This document shows, piece after piece, positions 8,193-17,020 of a stretch of DNA of 64,000 bases. The stretch covers positions 1 through 64,000 of the forward strand of contig NZ_JADOTW010000015.1 of the NCBI RefSeq assembly GCF_015645095.1, read 5' to 3'. The position numbers and the translations under genes were made by a program. The notes under the pieces were generated by a model, which had not been told where the DNA came from, made no database searches, and saw only the letters and a program-made list of their open reading frames with translations. The stretch is from Halomonas sp. 328. GTDB taxonomy: Bacteria; Pseudomonadota; Gammaproteobacteria; Pseudomonadales; Halomonadaceae. Each line of letters begins with the position of its first letter. Position 1 is the stretch's first letter.

Positions 8193-9145
8193 GGGGGCGC
8201 CTCCGTCAGTCGACCCAGGCGTCCCCGGGGCGGGGCCTCGCCCCCCAGGGCCCGGGCGATGGTGGTCAGGTTATGATCGAGCATGCCCAGGTAGCTGCCC
8301 TCGTAGCTGCCCGGGGGCCCCATGGCATCGGAGAAGAGGGTGCCACCGATGGCCACCGTCCGGCCCCGGGCCGCGGCGCCCTCCACCAAGGCCCGCACGT
8401 GGCGCTCGTCCACCGAGGACTCGACGAAGATCGCCGGGACGCGACGCTCCACCAGCAGGCGCACCAGCGCCTCGATACGCGCCAGCCCCGCCTCGCTGTC
8501 GGTGGAGATGCCCTGGATGCCCACCACTTCCAGGTCATAGGTGGCGCCCAGGTAGCCGAAGGCGTCGTGGGCGGTGACCAGCAGGCGACGCCCCTCCGGG
8601 AGGCTGCCCAGCACCTCATGGGCATAGGCATCCAGGGCCTCGAGCTCGGCCAGGTAGGCATCGGTGTGCGCGGCGAAGGCGTCTCGGCCGGCGGGGTCCA
8701 GCTCGGTCAGGGCATCGCGGATCGCCACCACCACGTGGCGCCAGCGACCGGGATCCATCCACACATGGGGGTCGAACTGGCCGGCGAAGTCGCCGGCCGG
8801 CAGGCGGGCCGCCTCCGGTACCGCCTCGCCGACGGCATAGACCGGCGTATGGGCGGCGAGGCGCTCGAGGAATTCCTCCAGCTGCAGCTCCAGCGCCAGG
8901 CCGTGCCAGAAGACCGCGTCGGCCCGGGTCATGGCGAGGATGTCGCGGCGCGTCTGGCGGTAGAGGTGGGGGTCGACCCCGGGGCCCATCAATGTCTCTA
9001 CCGCCACCCGGTCGCCACCGATGAGCGTCACGGCATCGCCGATCATGCCGGTGGTGGCCACCAGTCGCAGGCGCTCGTCGGCCTGTCCCGTGACCGGGGA
9101 GAGCAGGCCGAGCAGCAGGGCGATCAGTGACAGGGTTGCGCGCAT
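8189..9145 (-). CDS. Metal ABC transporter substrate-binding protein (TroA/ZnuA family)
   Basis: A 318-residue periplasmic protein with an N-terminal signal peptide (residues 1-~22, hydrophobic core LSLIALLLGLLSP, likely cut near TGQA). Metal-ligand regions are GPGVDPHLY, FDPHVWMDP and VTAHDAFGYLG. The motif VVGIQGISTDSEAGL is characteristic of the Mn/Fe/Zn cluster A-I proteins. No histidine-rich loop of the ZnuA type is present, which favours Mn or Fe as substrate (inference). First gene of the operon. Confidence 0.92.
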   Translation of the reverse strand: MRATLSLIALLLGLLSPVTGQADERLRLVATTGMIGDAVTLIGGDRVAVETLMGPGVDPHLYRQTRRDILAMTRADAVFWHGLALELQLEEFLERLAAHTPVYAVGEAVPEAARLPAGDFAGQFDPHVWMDPGRWRHVVVAIRDALTELDPAGRDAFAAHTDAYLAELEALDAYAHEVLGSLPEGRRLLVTAHDAFGYLGATYDLEVVGIQGISTDSEAGLARIEALVRLLVERRVPAIFVESSVDERHVRALVEGAAARGRTVAIGGTLFSDAMGPPGSYEGSYLGMLDHNLTTIARALGGEAPPRGRLGRLTEAPP

Positions 9146-9293
9146 GCGGGCCTCCCGGGCGAGCGTGGTGTTGGATCGCGACAGGGTGTCACTATTGGAT
9201 TAGCCTAGTCGGACGATGGAAAAAACCCATTTCAACGCCATGGCCGGCTAGTCTTGAATGGTCAGCAGGGCAATCATCGAGGGGGAGGCGGCG

Positions 9294-9731
9294 ATGCGAG
9301 ACGACGTGGAAGTGAGCGGCTGGCTGCGTCCCGGCTACCTGGTGCTGGCCTGGATCAGTTTCGGCCTGAGCATGATCGGCGTCTTCGTGCCGCTGATGCC
9401 CACCACCTGTTTCCTGCTGCTGGCGGTGTGGGCGGCCTCTCGCGGCTCGCCCCGCTTCGCCCGCTGGATCCGCGAGCATCCGCGCTTCGGCCCGCCGGTG
9501 GTGGCCTGGGAGGAGGAGCGGGCCATTCCGCGTCCGGCCAAGCGCCTCGCCGTGCTGATGCTGGGCGCCTCCATCCTGGTGCTGCTCTTCACCCTGGGCC
9601 TGCTGTGGCTCAAGGTCACCATCATCGGCGGCCTGCTGCTGCTGGGGGTGTGGATCCATACCCGTCCCGAGCCGGGCATGGGATCCTGCCCGTTGCGCGG
9701 GATGGCCTCGCGCTCGCCCCTGGAGCGTTAG
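9294..9731 (+). CDS. YbaN-family (DUF454) inner-membrane protein
   Basis: A 145-residue protein with three predicted membrane segments. The first, within YLVLAWISFGLSMIGVFVPL, is followed by the family-typical LMPTTCFLLLAVWAASRGSP. The second and third lie in the C-terminal half. This matches YbaN/DUF454, which has no established function. ATG at 9294 is chosen for the GGGGGAGG Shine-Dalgarno six bases upstream; an earlier GTG or TTG is not better supported. It is divergent from the metal transporter operon. Confidence 0.85.
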   Translation: MRDDVEVSGWLRPGYLVLAWISFGLSMIGVFVPLMPTTCFLLLAVWAASRGSPRFARWIREHPRFGPPVVAWEEERAIPRPAKRLAVLMLGASILVLLFTLGLLWLKVTIIGGLLLLGVWIHTRPEPGMGSCPLRGMASRSPLER

Positions 9732-9775
9732 TCCGCTGGCCCTGGTTTCGCCCCAGGCCTCCTGGGCGAGCCTGA

Positions 9776-9831
9776 GGGGCGCGGGGGACAGGAACAGCGC
9801 CCCGCGACGACCTGTCCCCAGGTTAGCCCCG
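9776..9831 (+). repeat. Internally deleted copy (C) of the dispersed palindromic element
   Basis: It starts GGGGCGCGGGGGACAGG and ends CCTGTCCCCAGGTTAGCCCC, like the ends of the full copies at 36859-36970 and 46188-46297, but lacks about 55 internal bases. It retains the CAGCGCCCCGCGA segment. GGGGACAGG (9784-9792) and CCTGTCCCC (9811-9819) are perfect inverted repeats. It lies between the DUF454 gene and pepN. Confidence 0.65.
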
Positions 9832-9943
9832 GGCTTCCAAGCAGCGTGCCAGCGGCTGATCCTGTCGTTGCTCGAGCCGCCTTTGAGTCTTCCGTCCCCG
9901 GGACCGTACAATGGGGTCAATTCGCGAACAGGAGCCAGACTCG

Positions 9944-12580
9944 ATGTCAGACCCCCAGCCCACCTACCTGCACGACTACCAGCCCCCCGCCTACCGCGTG
10001 ACCCACACCGAGTTGAAGTTCGACCTGGCGCCTTCGGCCACCAGGGTCAGCGCCCGGCTGCAGCTGGAGCGCAACCCGGCGCGGGGCGGCGAAGCGCTGC
10101 CCCTGGCGCTGGACGGCGAGGGGCTGCGGCTGGAGCGCATTGCCATCGACGGCCAGGCGCTCAATCCGGACGAGTACACCCAGGACGATGGCGGGCTGAC
10201 CGTGCACCGGGTGCCGGAGCGCTTCGCCCTGGAGACCGAGGTGGTGATCGACCCTGCCGCCAATACCGCCCTGGAGGGGCTCTATCGCTCCGGCAGCATG
10301 TTCTGTACCCAGTGCGAGGCCGAGGGCTTCCGGCGCATCACCTTCTACCCGGATCGCCCCGACGTGATGGCCACCTTCACCACCACGGTGATCGGTGATG
10401 CCGAGCGGGAACCGGTGCTGCTGGCCAACGGCAACCCGGTGGAGCGCGGCGAGCTGCCGAATGGTCGCCACTTCGTCACCTGGGAGGACCCGCACCCCAA
10501 GCCCAGCTACCTCTTCGCCCTGGTGGCCGGCGACCTGGAAAAGGTCGAGGATCGCTTCACCACCGCCAGTGGCCGCGAGGTGACCCTGCAGATCTGGGTC
10601 GAGGAGGAGAACCTGGGCAAGACCGACCACGCCATGGCCTCCCTGAAGCGCGCCATGCGGTGGGACGAGGAGACCTACGGCCGCGAGTATGACCTGGACC
10701 TGTTCATGATCGTCGCGGTCAACGACTTCAACATGGGGGCCATGGAGAACAAGGGCCTCAATATCTTCAACTCGGCGGCGGTGCTGACCCATCCCCAGAC
10801 CGCCACCGACGCCGCCTTCCAGCGGGTCGAGGGCATCGTCGCCCATGAGTACTTCCATAACTGGTCCGGCAACCGGGTCACCTGTCGCGACTGGTTCCAG
10901 CTCTCCTTGAAGGAGGGCTTCACGGTGTTCCGCGATCAGTGCTTCAGCGCCGATACCAACTCGGCGCCGGTCAAGCGCATCGAGGACGTCTCCTTCTTCC
11001 GCACCGCCCAGTTCGCCGAGGATGCCGGCCCCACCGCCCACCCGGTGCGCCCGGATCACTATATCGAGATCGGCAACTTCTACACCCTGACCATCTACGA
11101 GAAAGGCGCCGAGGTGGTGCGCATGCTGCGCAACCTGCTGGGCTGGGAGACCTTCCGCCGCGGAGCCGACCGCTACTTCGAGCGCTTCGACGGCCAGGCG
11201 GTGACCATCGAGGACTTCGTCGGCTGCATGGCCGAGGTCTCGGGGCAGGACCTCTCCCAGTTCATGCGCTGGTACGCCCAGGCCGGCACCCCGGAGATCG
11301 ACGCCAACGGTCACTACGACTATGCCAAGGGGGAGTACCACCTGACCCTGCGCCAGCGTACCCCGGCCACCCCGGGGCAGCCCGACAAGCAGCCGCTGCA
11401 TATCCCCGTGCGCCTGGGCCTGGTGGGCACCAAGAGCGGCCGCGACCTGTCGCTGACCCTGGATGGCGAGGCGCTCGGCACCGACACCGTGCTGCACCTG
11501 CGTGAGGAGGAGCAGCACTTCGTCTTCACCGAGGTGGTCGAGGCGCCGGTGCCGTCGCTCTTGCGCGGCTTCTCGGCGCCGGTCAAGCTGCGCTTCCCCT
11601 ATGGCCGCGAGGACCTGGCCTTCCTGCTGGCCAACGACTCCGACGGCTTCAACCGTTGGGACGCCGGCCAGCGCCTGGCCATGCTGGCGCTGGACGACCT
11701 GATCGCCGCCCACCGCAATGGCGTCGAGAAGGTGATGGACTCCCGGGTGATCGAGGCCTTCCGCATCCTGCTCAGCGAGGAGAGCGACGACAAGGCGGTG
11801 CTCGCCGAGATGCTGACCCTGCCCTCCGAGGCCTATATTGCCGAGCAGCAGCCGGTGGTCGACGTGGACGCCATCCATGCCGCGCGCACCTTCGTCAAGC
11901 AGGGCCTGGCGATGGCGCTGCGCGATGAGTTCCTGGCGGTCTACGAGGCCAACCTCAGCGATGCCCCCTATGCCCCGGAGCCGGCACAGATCGCCCGCCG
12001 CAGCCTCAAGAACGTGGCGCTCTCCTACCTGATGAGCATCGAGGACGAGCACGCCATCGAGCTGGCCCGGCAGCAGTTCGCGGCCGGCCACAACATGACC
12101 GACGTGCGTGCCGCCCTGACCCTGCTCACCCACAGCTCGCGCAGCGACCTGGCGGAGCCCGCCCTCAAGGCCTTCGGCGAGCAGTGGGCCCACGACCCCC
12201 TGGTGATGGATCAGTGGTTCACCATCCAGGTGACCCGTCCCCAGGAGGACGTGCTCGAGCGGGTCAAGTTCCTGATGAACCACCCGGCCTTCTCGCTGAA
12301 GAACCCCAACAAGGTGCGTGCCCTGATCGGTGCCTTCGCCGGCCAGAACCGGGTCAACTTCCACCGCATCGATGGCGAGGGCTATCGGCTCCTGGCCGAC
12401 GTGGTGATCGAGCTCAATCGCCTCAACCCGGAGATCGCCGCGCGCATCATCACTCCGCTGACCCGCTGGGCACGTTTCGACGAGACCCGCCAGGCGCTGA
12501 TGAAAGCGGAGCTGGAGCGCATTCGTGACGAGGCGCTCTCGCCCAATGTCTACGAGGTGGTGGAGAAGGCCCTGGCCTGA
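9944..12580 (+). CDS. pepN: Aminopeptidase N
   Basis: An 878-residue M1-family zinc metallopeptidase of E. coli PepN type (about 870 residues). GAMEN (substrate N-terminus recognition) is near residue 265, and HEYFHNW at 301-307 gives the zinc ligands and catalytic glutamate, with the third ligand in LSLKEGFTVF. The C-terminal helical domain is complete. It removes N-terminal residues from peptides in the cytoplasm. ATG at 9944 is selected because AGGAG lies about ten bases upstream and the protein then begins with the family-typical YLHDYQPPAYRV. Confidence 0.97.
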   Translation: MSDPQPTYLHDYQPPAYRVTHTELKFDLAPSATRVSARLQLERNPARGGEALPLALDGEGLRLERIAIDGQALNPDEYTQDDGGLTVHRVPERFALETEVVIDPAANTALEGLYRSGSMFCTQCEAEGFRRITFYPDRPDVMATFTTTVIGDAEREPVLLANGNPVERGELPNGRHFVTWEDPHPKPSYLFALVAGDLEKVEDRFTTASGREVTLQIWVEEENLGKTDHAMASLKRAMRWDEETYGREYDLDLFMIVAVNDFNMGAMENKGLNIFNSAAVLTHPQTATDAAFQRVEGIVAHEYFHNWSGNRVTCRDWFQLSLKEGFTVFRDQCFSADTNSAPVKRIEDVSFFRTAQFAEDAGPTAHPVRPDHYIEIGNFYTLTIYEKGAEVVRMLRNLLGWETFRRGADRYFERFDGQAVTIEDFVGCMAEVSGQDLSQFMRWYAQAGTPEIDANGHYDYAKGEYHLTLRQRTPATPGQPDKQPLHIPVRLGLVGTKSGRDLSLTLDGEALGTDTVLHLREEEQHFVFTEVVEAPVPSLLRGFSAPVKLRFPYGREDLAFLLANDSDGFNRWDAGQRLAMLALDDLIAAHRNGVEKVMDSRVIEAFRILLSEESDDKAVLAEMLTLPSEAYIAEQQPVVDVDAIHAARTFVKQGLAMALRDEFLAVYEANLSDAPYAPEPAQIARRSLKNVALSYLMSIEDEHAIELARQQFAAGHNMTDVRAALTLLTHSSRSDLAEPALKAFGEQWAHDPLVMDQWFTIQVTRPQEDVLERVKFLMNHPAFSLKNPNKVRALIGAFAGQNRVNFHRIDGEGYRLLADVVIELNRLNPEIAARIITPLTRWARFDETRQALMKAELERIRDEALSPNVYEVVEKALA

Positions 12581-12597
12581 TTCGCCCTGCTGTTCCA

Positions 12598-12633
12598 ACC
12601 ACAACGGGCCGCCCTTGGGCGGCCCGTTGTGGT
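12598..12633. terminator. Strong bidirectional hairpin after pepN
   Basis: CCACAACGGGCCGCCC (12599-12614), a two-base gap, then the exact complement through 12632, with one more A-T pair outside. It sits between the pepN stop and the convergent CBS-protein stop. The stem is very strong but has no long T-tract. Confidence 0.8.
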
Positions 12634-12654
12634 ATCGGCAAGCCGGAAACGGCG

Positions 12655-13041
12655 CTAGTCGATCATCTCCATCACACTGCCGACGATATCGTTCATGGTC
12701 ACCAGGCCCTGCAACTCGTTGTCGCGTAGCACCAGCAGGCGCTTGATGCCGTTCTGGGTCATCAGGCTGGCCACATGGCGCACGTCCAGGCTCTCGCCCA
12801 CGGAGATGGCGGGCCGGGCACAGACGTCATAGACATTGACGAGGTCGATGTCGCCGGCCTCGGCGACGATCGTCTTGAGCACATTGGTGTAGGTGATCAG
12901 CCCCCAGGCGTCCTGGGGGGTCTGCTGCTCCACCACCAGCGACTTGAGGTCATGGCGCTTCATCAGGCTCATGGCCTCGCGCAGGGTGGCGAAGGGCGAT
13001 ACGGTGACCACGTCCCGTACCATGATGTCCTTGACCTGCAT
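12655..13041 (-). CDS. Two-CBS-domain protein
   Basis: A 128-residue protein that is essentially a tandem CBS pair. The first domain begins VKDIMVRDVVTVSPFATLREAM and the second PAISVGESLDVRHVASLM...GIKRLLVLRDNELQGLVTMNDIV. CBS pairs bind adenine nucleotides or similar ligands and act as energy or redox sensors. It has no catalytic domain. It is the third gene of a leftward set with a PII-like protein (24-base gap) and a DUF1538 membrane protein, so it probably helps regulate that transporter (inference). Confidence 0.92.
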   Translation of the reverse strand: MQVKDIMVRDVVTVSPFATLREAMSLMKRHDLKSLVVEQQTPQDAWGLITYTNVLKTIVAEAGDIDLVNVYDVCARPAISVGESLDVRHVASLMTQNGIKRLLVLRDNELQGLVTMNDIVGSVMEMID

Positions 13042-13065
13042 GGGTCGTCTCCCTCGGTTATTGGC

Positions 13066-13416
13066 TCACAGGCTGTCGCGCAGCTGTTCCTCGAAGTGCT
13101 TCACCTGACTCATGTCGATGCCGCCCAGGTGCTCGATGGGCAGGGTCATCACCAGCCCCTGGGAGTCTTGCCCCTCGGGGTTGACGATATCCCGCACGGC
13201 CTTGAGCACCTTCAGCGACAGGCCCTTCTCCAGGGCCAGCAGCATCACCGTCTGGCTGCCCTCGTAGGTCAGGCCGAAGAAGGTCTTCTTGGGCTCGTCG
13301 CCGATGCCACGGCCCGACATCAGGGTCATGCCGCTGGCGCCGGCCCGCTTGGCGGCGTCGATGCACTCCTGCTCGAGCTCCTCGGGCACGATGGCCACTA
13401 GCAGGGCAAACTTCAT
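13066..13416 (-). CDS. PII-like (GlnB-fold) regulatory protein
   Basis: A 116-residue protein with the PII pattern: an N-terminal strand KFALLVAIVPEE, helix ECIDAAKRAGASGMTLM, a T-loop-like stretch GRGIGDEPKKTFFGLTYEG, then QTVMLLALE and a C-terminal helix VLKAVRDIV. It lacks the classical uridylylated-tyrosine T-loop of GlnB. PII-like proteins typically form trimers that bind nucleotides and plug or gate membrane transporters. Its start overlaps the stop of the DUF1538 gene by four bases, which strongly suggests it regulates that protein. Confidence 0.85.
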   Translation of the reverse strand: MKFALLVAIVPEELEQECIDAAKRAGASGMTLMSGRGIGDEPKKTFFGLTYEGSQTVMLLALEKGLSLKVLKAVRDIVNPEGQDSQGLVMTLPIEHLGGIDMSQVKHFEEQLRDSL

Positions 13417-14927
13417 GGGCTTTCACCTCGCAATGCCGCCATCCTGTCGACGAGGATGGCATAGCTCATTACCGTCACGATAGGGAAGATCGAGGCAAAG
13501 GCGATCAGCCCGAAGCCGTCGATCAGTGCGCTGCGGCCGTCGATATGGCTGGCCAGGCCGATGCCCAGGGCGGTGACCAGGGGCACCGTCACCTCGGAGG
13601 TCGTCACGCCGCCCAGGTCGAAGGCCAGGGCCACGATATAGCGGGGGGCCAGGAAGGTGAGCAGGATCACCAGGGTATAGCCGCCGATAATATAGTAGTG
13701 GATGGAGTCGCCGCTGATGATGCGGTGTACCCCGAGGGTGATGCCGATGGCCACGCCGAAGGCCACCAGGATCCGGATCACGCTGCCGCGGATCTTGCCC
13801 GCGGCGGCTTCCTCTGCCTGCTGGCCCACGGCGATCAGCGCCGGTTCCGCCATGGTGGTGGCGAAGCCGATGGCAAAGGCGAAGAGGTAGACCCAGAGCC
13901 AGGTATCGAAGCCGATCAACTGCTCTGCCATGCGCTCGCCGATGGGGAAGAGGCCCAGCTTGAGTCCCACCACGAAGGCGTAGAGGCCGACGATTACCAG
14001 GGCGAAGCCGACACCCACCTTGAGGGGGTTGGACAGGTTGCGCCTGAGGATGGCGTACTGGAAGAAGAGCACCACCAGGAGGATCGGCAGCACGTCGCGC
14101 AGCATCTCGAACAGGTCCATGACCATGGCCAGCGCTCCGCCGGGCAGCTTGCTGCTCTCCGCGGCCAGGGCCATGGCCTCGCCGTCGGGCAGGCTACCGG
14201 GGTCGGCATAGACCAGGATGCCGTAGAGCTGCACGCTGATCATCGGCACCATCACCGCCAGGGCCACCAGGCCGAAGCCGTCGATCAAGGGGTTGCGGCC
14301 ACGGATCGAGGCCGCCAGCCCCAGCCCCAGGGCGGCGATCAGCGGCACGGTGACGATATTGGTGGTCACGCCGCCGGAGTCGTAGGCCAGGCCGACGATC
14401 TCCTCCGGGGCGAAGAAGGTCACCAGCACCACCGTCAGGTAGCCGACGATCATGTAGGGGTGCAGCGGGTGGCCGAGAATGACCCGCAGCACCCCGAGGG
14501 CCATCACCAGGCCCACCGAGGTGGCGACGATCAGGCGCAGGGTCAGGGCCTCGATGCGCCCGTCGCTGATGGTCTCGGCCTGTTCCGCCACGGCGATCAG
14601 CGCCGGCTCCGCTATTACCGCCGAGAAGCCGATGGCGAAGCCGAAGGTCAGCAGCACCGGTAGCGAGCCGCGCCGGGCGAACTGGTTGGCCAGGCGCTTG
14701 CCGACCGGGAAGATGCTCAGCTCCAGGCCGCGCAGGAAGAGGGCGACCCCGAGGGCCACGATCAGCAGGCCCACCGCCATGCTCAGGCCGCCCTCGGGCC
14801 ACTCCCGCAGCAGCAGGGCCTGGAAGCCCACCACCACCACGAGGATCGGCGTCAGGTTACGTAGGGCATGCAGGAGGGCGTCGAGAAAGTCCCTGAGTTG
14901 CTGCGTCAAGACCGGCTCCATGATCAT
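13413..14927 (-). CDS. DUF1538 membrane protein with internal duplication
   Basis: A 504-residue polytopic membrane protein made of two homologous halves. AEPALIAV occurs at residues 106-113 and 360-367, GGVTT at 185-189 and 439-443, and IDGFGL at about 215 and 469. Each half has roughly six membrane segments. The inverted or tandem repeat architecture is typical of secondary transporters, but no substrate is established for DUF1538. The adjacent PII-like and CBS genes suggest activity gated by nucleotide or nitrogen/carbon status. The first ATG (14927) and one six bases later are both possible starts. Confidence 0.88.
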   Translation of the reverse strand: MIMEPVLTQQLRDFLDALLHALRNLTPILVVVVGFQALLLREWPEGGLSMAVGLLIVALGVALFLRGLELSIFPVGKRLANQFARRGSLPVLLTFGFAIGFSAVIAEPALIAVAEQAETISDGRIEALTLRLIVATSVGLVMALGVLRVILGHPLHPYMIVGYLTVVLVTFFAPEEIVGLAYDSGGVTTNIVTVPLIAALGLGLAASIRGRNPLIDGFGLVALAVMVPMISVQLYGILVYADPGSLPDGEAMALAAESSKLPGGALAMVMDLFEMLRDVLPILLVVLFFQYAILRRNLSNPLKVGVGFALVIVGLYAFVVGLKLGLFPIGERMAEQLIGFDTWLWVYLFAFAIGFATTMAEPALIAVGQQAEEAAAGKIRGSVIRILVAFGVAIGITLGVHRIISGDSIHYYIIGGYTLVILLTFLAPRYIVALAFDLGGVTTSEVTVPLVTALGIGLASHIDGRSALIDGFGLIAFASIFPIVTVMSYAILVDRMAALRGESP

Positions 14928-15134
14928 CCAGGTGGGCGGGGATCGACCCCGGTGAACGACTATAACACCGGCTATCGGTGACAGCCGAGTGACCCTGGAT
15001 CAACGCCTGATCCAGGTCAACGCCAATGGCGATATCCCCGCTCAAGCGTTGACAGCCGCCGGGAAACTCTACGCAAGTCCTTGTCAGCATTGAACTATGA
15101 TGGAGTCGACAAGGAGTGATAGCGGGGGGCGGGG

Positions 15135-15830
15135 ATGACGACCGACCAAGTGATGATCCTGGTCTACCTGGCCGCGGCCTGGCTGGCGGGCAGCCTGATC
15201 GGGCTGGAGCGCAGCTATCACGGGCGCCCCGCCGGCTTTCGCACCCACGCCCTGGTGTGCCTGGCCTCGGCGCTGCTGATGATCGTCACCACCCACCAGG
15301 GCGACTGGCTGGGCGGGATGCTGCCGACCACGGCCGTCACCACCGACCCCACCCGCATGGCCCAGGGCATCATGACCGGGATCGGCTTCCTGGGCGCCGG
15401 GGTGATCTTCAAGGAGGGCCTGACGGTACGCGGCCTGACCACCGCCGCCTCGATCTGGATGACCGCGGCGCTGGGGATCCTCTACGGCATCGGCTTCCTG
15501 TTCCCCGCGGTCAGCGTGACCCTGATCACCCTGGTGACCCTGTCGCTGTTTCGCTGGGTGGAGGCGCGCATGCCGGGACAGCACTTCGCCGATCATATGC
15601 TCGCCTTCCCGGTGGAGGCGGCGCCGGGGGAAGCGGAGGTGCGCCGGATGATCCGCGAGCAGGGCTTTCGTATCAAGGCACTCAGTTACCGGCTGAGCCA
15701 GCGGGGTAGCGTCTTCGAGTACCATATGACCCTGCAGACCCACGATCGCCAGAACCTGGGGCGCCTGGTGGAGCGGCTGCGTGAGGAAACCGGCCTGCTG
15801 GAGTTTCGCCTGGCTCCCCTGGCCGAATAA
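15135..15830 (+). CDS. MgtC/SapB-family membrane protein
   Basis: A 231-residue protein. The N-terminal half has 4-5 membrane helices with the family signature LIGLERSYHGRPAGFRTHALVCLASA and the GIGFLGAGVIFKEGLTVRGL segment. The C-terminal ~90 residues form a soluble ACT-like domain (VRRMIREQGFRIKALSYRLSQ). MgtC relatives are linked to survival in low magnesium and to inhibition of F-type ATP synthase in Salmonella; many homologues have unknown roles. It is divergent from the DUF1538 operon with about 200 bases between starts. Confidence 0.9.
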   Translation: MTTDQVMILVYLAAAWLAGSLIGLERSYHGRPAGFRTHALVCLASALLMIVTTHQGDWLGGMLPTTAVTTDPTRMAQGIMTGIGFLGAGVIFKEGLTVRGLTTAASIWMTAALGILYGIGFLFPAVSVTLITLVTLSLFRWVEARMPGQHFADHMLAFPVEAAPGEAEVRRMIREQGFRIKALSYRLSQRGSVFEYHMTLQTHDRQNLGRLVERLREETGLLEFRLAPLAE

Positions 15831-15951
15831 GCCACCTTGCGGCATTCTCGCTGCCCGCCGAGGCGGGTGATTTGACTTGCCTGTGTCCCGGGCCTTTGCT
15901 GGAATATGACACCACGATGATTTCTCGCCATCCATTAGCTGGAGACCCTGT

Positions 15952-16467
15952 ATGAGCATGAAACCCTGGATTCCCCTGGCTGCCGCCACGGCCCTGTTGC
16001 TGGCTGCCTGCGGCAATGGAGACGAGCCGGAGGCGCCGACCCAGGAAGAGCAGGCCCCGGCAGTCATGGACGCGGCACCGGAGGAAACCACCGACGAGAT
16101 GCTGCCCGAGGAGGCCGCGGAGGAGCCGGTCGCCGCCGAGGCGATGGACGAGTCGCTCCCGGATGAGGCCGCCGACGAGCCGTTGCCGGCCGAGGAGACA
16201 TCCGGCGCGGCGATCCCCGGCGAGGAAGTGCCGGAGCCGAGCCAGCAGGATGTGCTCACCGAGGAGCCTGGCCGCCTGGATGAGCAGACCGCCATGCCGG
16301 GCGAGACCACCGACTCCGATATCGATCAGTTCCTGGAGGAGACCGAGCGCCGTTTCGAGGAGGCGCAGCGACGCATCGAGGAGCAGTTCGAGGAGGCCGA
16401 GAGCCAGGTGCCTGGCGAGTCTTCCCTCGACGAGCTGCCGGGAGCCGAGAGCGATATCGACTCCTGA
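15952..16467 (+). CDS. Small, highly acidic lipoprotein
   Basis: A 171-residue protein with a lipoprotein signal peptide (hydrophobic AAATALLLAAC, lipobox LLAAC near residue 23). The mature part is dominated by Glu, Asp, Pro and Ala in degenerate repeats (EEPVAAE, DEPLPAEE, EEVPEPSQ) and ends with a short, possibly coiled-coil stretch QFLEETERRFEEAQRRIEEQ. The mature protein is expected to be strongly acidic and disordered, as is common for exported proteins of halophiles. No known family is recognised. GGAG eight bases upstream supports this start. Confidence 0.75.
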   Translation: MSMKPWIPLAAATALLLAACGNGDEPEAPTQEEQAPAVMDAAPEETTDEMLPEEAAEEPVAAEAMDESLPDEAADEPLPAEETSGAAIPGEEVPEPSQQDVLTEEPGRLDEQTAMPGETTDSDIDQFLEETERRFEEAQRRIEEQFEEAESQVPGESSLDELPGAESDIDS

Positions 16468-16490
16468 GGCATGGCAAGGGGCATAAACGC

Positions 16491-16518
16491 AAGAAGGTCC
16501 GCCGAGGCGGACCTTCTT
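16491..16518. terminator. Hairpin between lipoprotein and cold-shock genes
   Basis: AAGAAGGTCCGC (16491-16502), loop CGAG, GCGGACCTTCTT (16507-16518), followed by GTTG. It sits between two convergent genes and can serve both strands. Confidence 0.8.
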
Positions 16519-16571
16519 GTTGGTGCCATTTGCGTACCGCGGGGGCCGACAACTGGCGTCCGAGTCTGGGC

Positions 16572-16778
16572 TTAGCCTTCGACGCGGATGTTGGAGGCCT
16601 GGAGGCCCTTCTTGCCCTGAGTGACCTCGAAGGAAACCTTCTGACCGTCCTGCAGGGTCTTGAAGCCATCGGCCTGGATTTCGGAGAAGTGTGCAAAGAG
16701 GTCGTCGCCACCATCATCCGGAGAGATGAAGCCGTAGCCCTTGGTGTCGTTGAACCACTTGACAGTGCCAGTTGCCAT
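16572..16778 (-). CDS. CspA-family cold-shock protein
   Basis: A 68-residue single OB-fold protein. [11 protein letters not shown] opens the fold; RNP1 is KGYGFI (13-18) and RNP2 is DLFAHF (26-31). Cold-shock proteins bind single-stranded RNA and DNA and melt mRNA structure. About 240 bases separate its start from the divergent oxygenase gene, leaving room for the long structured leader usual in this family. Which stress induces this copy cannot be told. Confidence 0.96.
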   Translation of the reverse strand: MATGTVKWFNDTKGYGFISPDDGGDDLFAHFSEIQADGFKTLQDGQKVSFEVTQGKKGLQASNIRVEG

Positions 16779-17020
16779 CGTCGAATTCCTTACTAGCTAA
16801 ATAATGTTGCTGGACCCTTTCCTCTCGTGAGGCACGGGTCCGTAGTGCGTGGCTGACGCGAAGAAGAAGGCGCACTGGGAGTCTCGAAGGATCGATCAAC
16901 AACTGACGACTTTCATCTTGCAAACCAACGCAATCGATGGTGCATCAGCATCGGGGATGCGTCAAGATGACGACATGAGCCCCATTTGGATGCCCCGAAA
17001 TCACTGTAGATGGAAAAAAC

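Noticed and set aside
9191-9209. Imperfect dyad ACTA-N11-TAGT upstream of the metal transporter as an MntR or Zur box.
   Set aside because: Only the outer four bases are symmetric and it does not clearly match a known metal-regulator consensus.
9947-12604. An 885-codon open frame antisense to pepN, and similar long antisense frames (for example 21652-23682 opposite htpG and 38036-40093 opposite phaC).
   Set aside because: They mirror real genes in GC-rich DNA, where the codon bias of the sense strand removes stops from the opposite strand. Their translations are Gly/Gln/His/Val-rich without family motifs.
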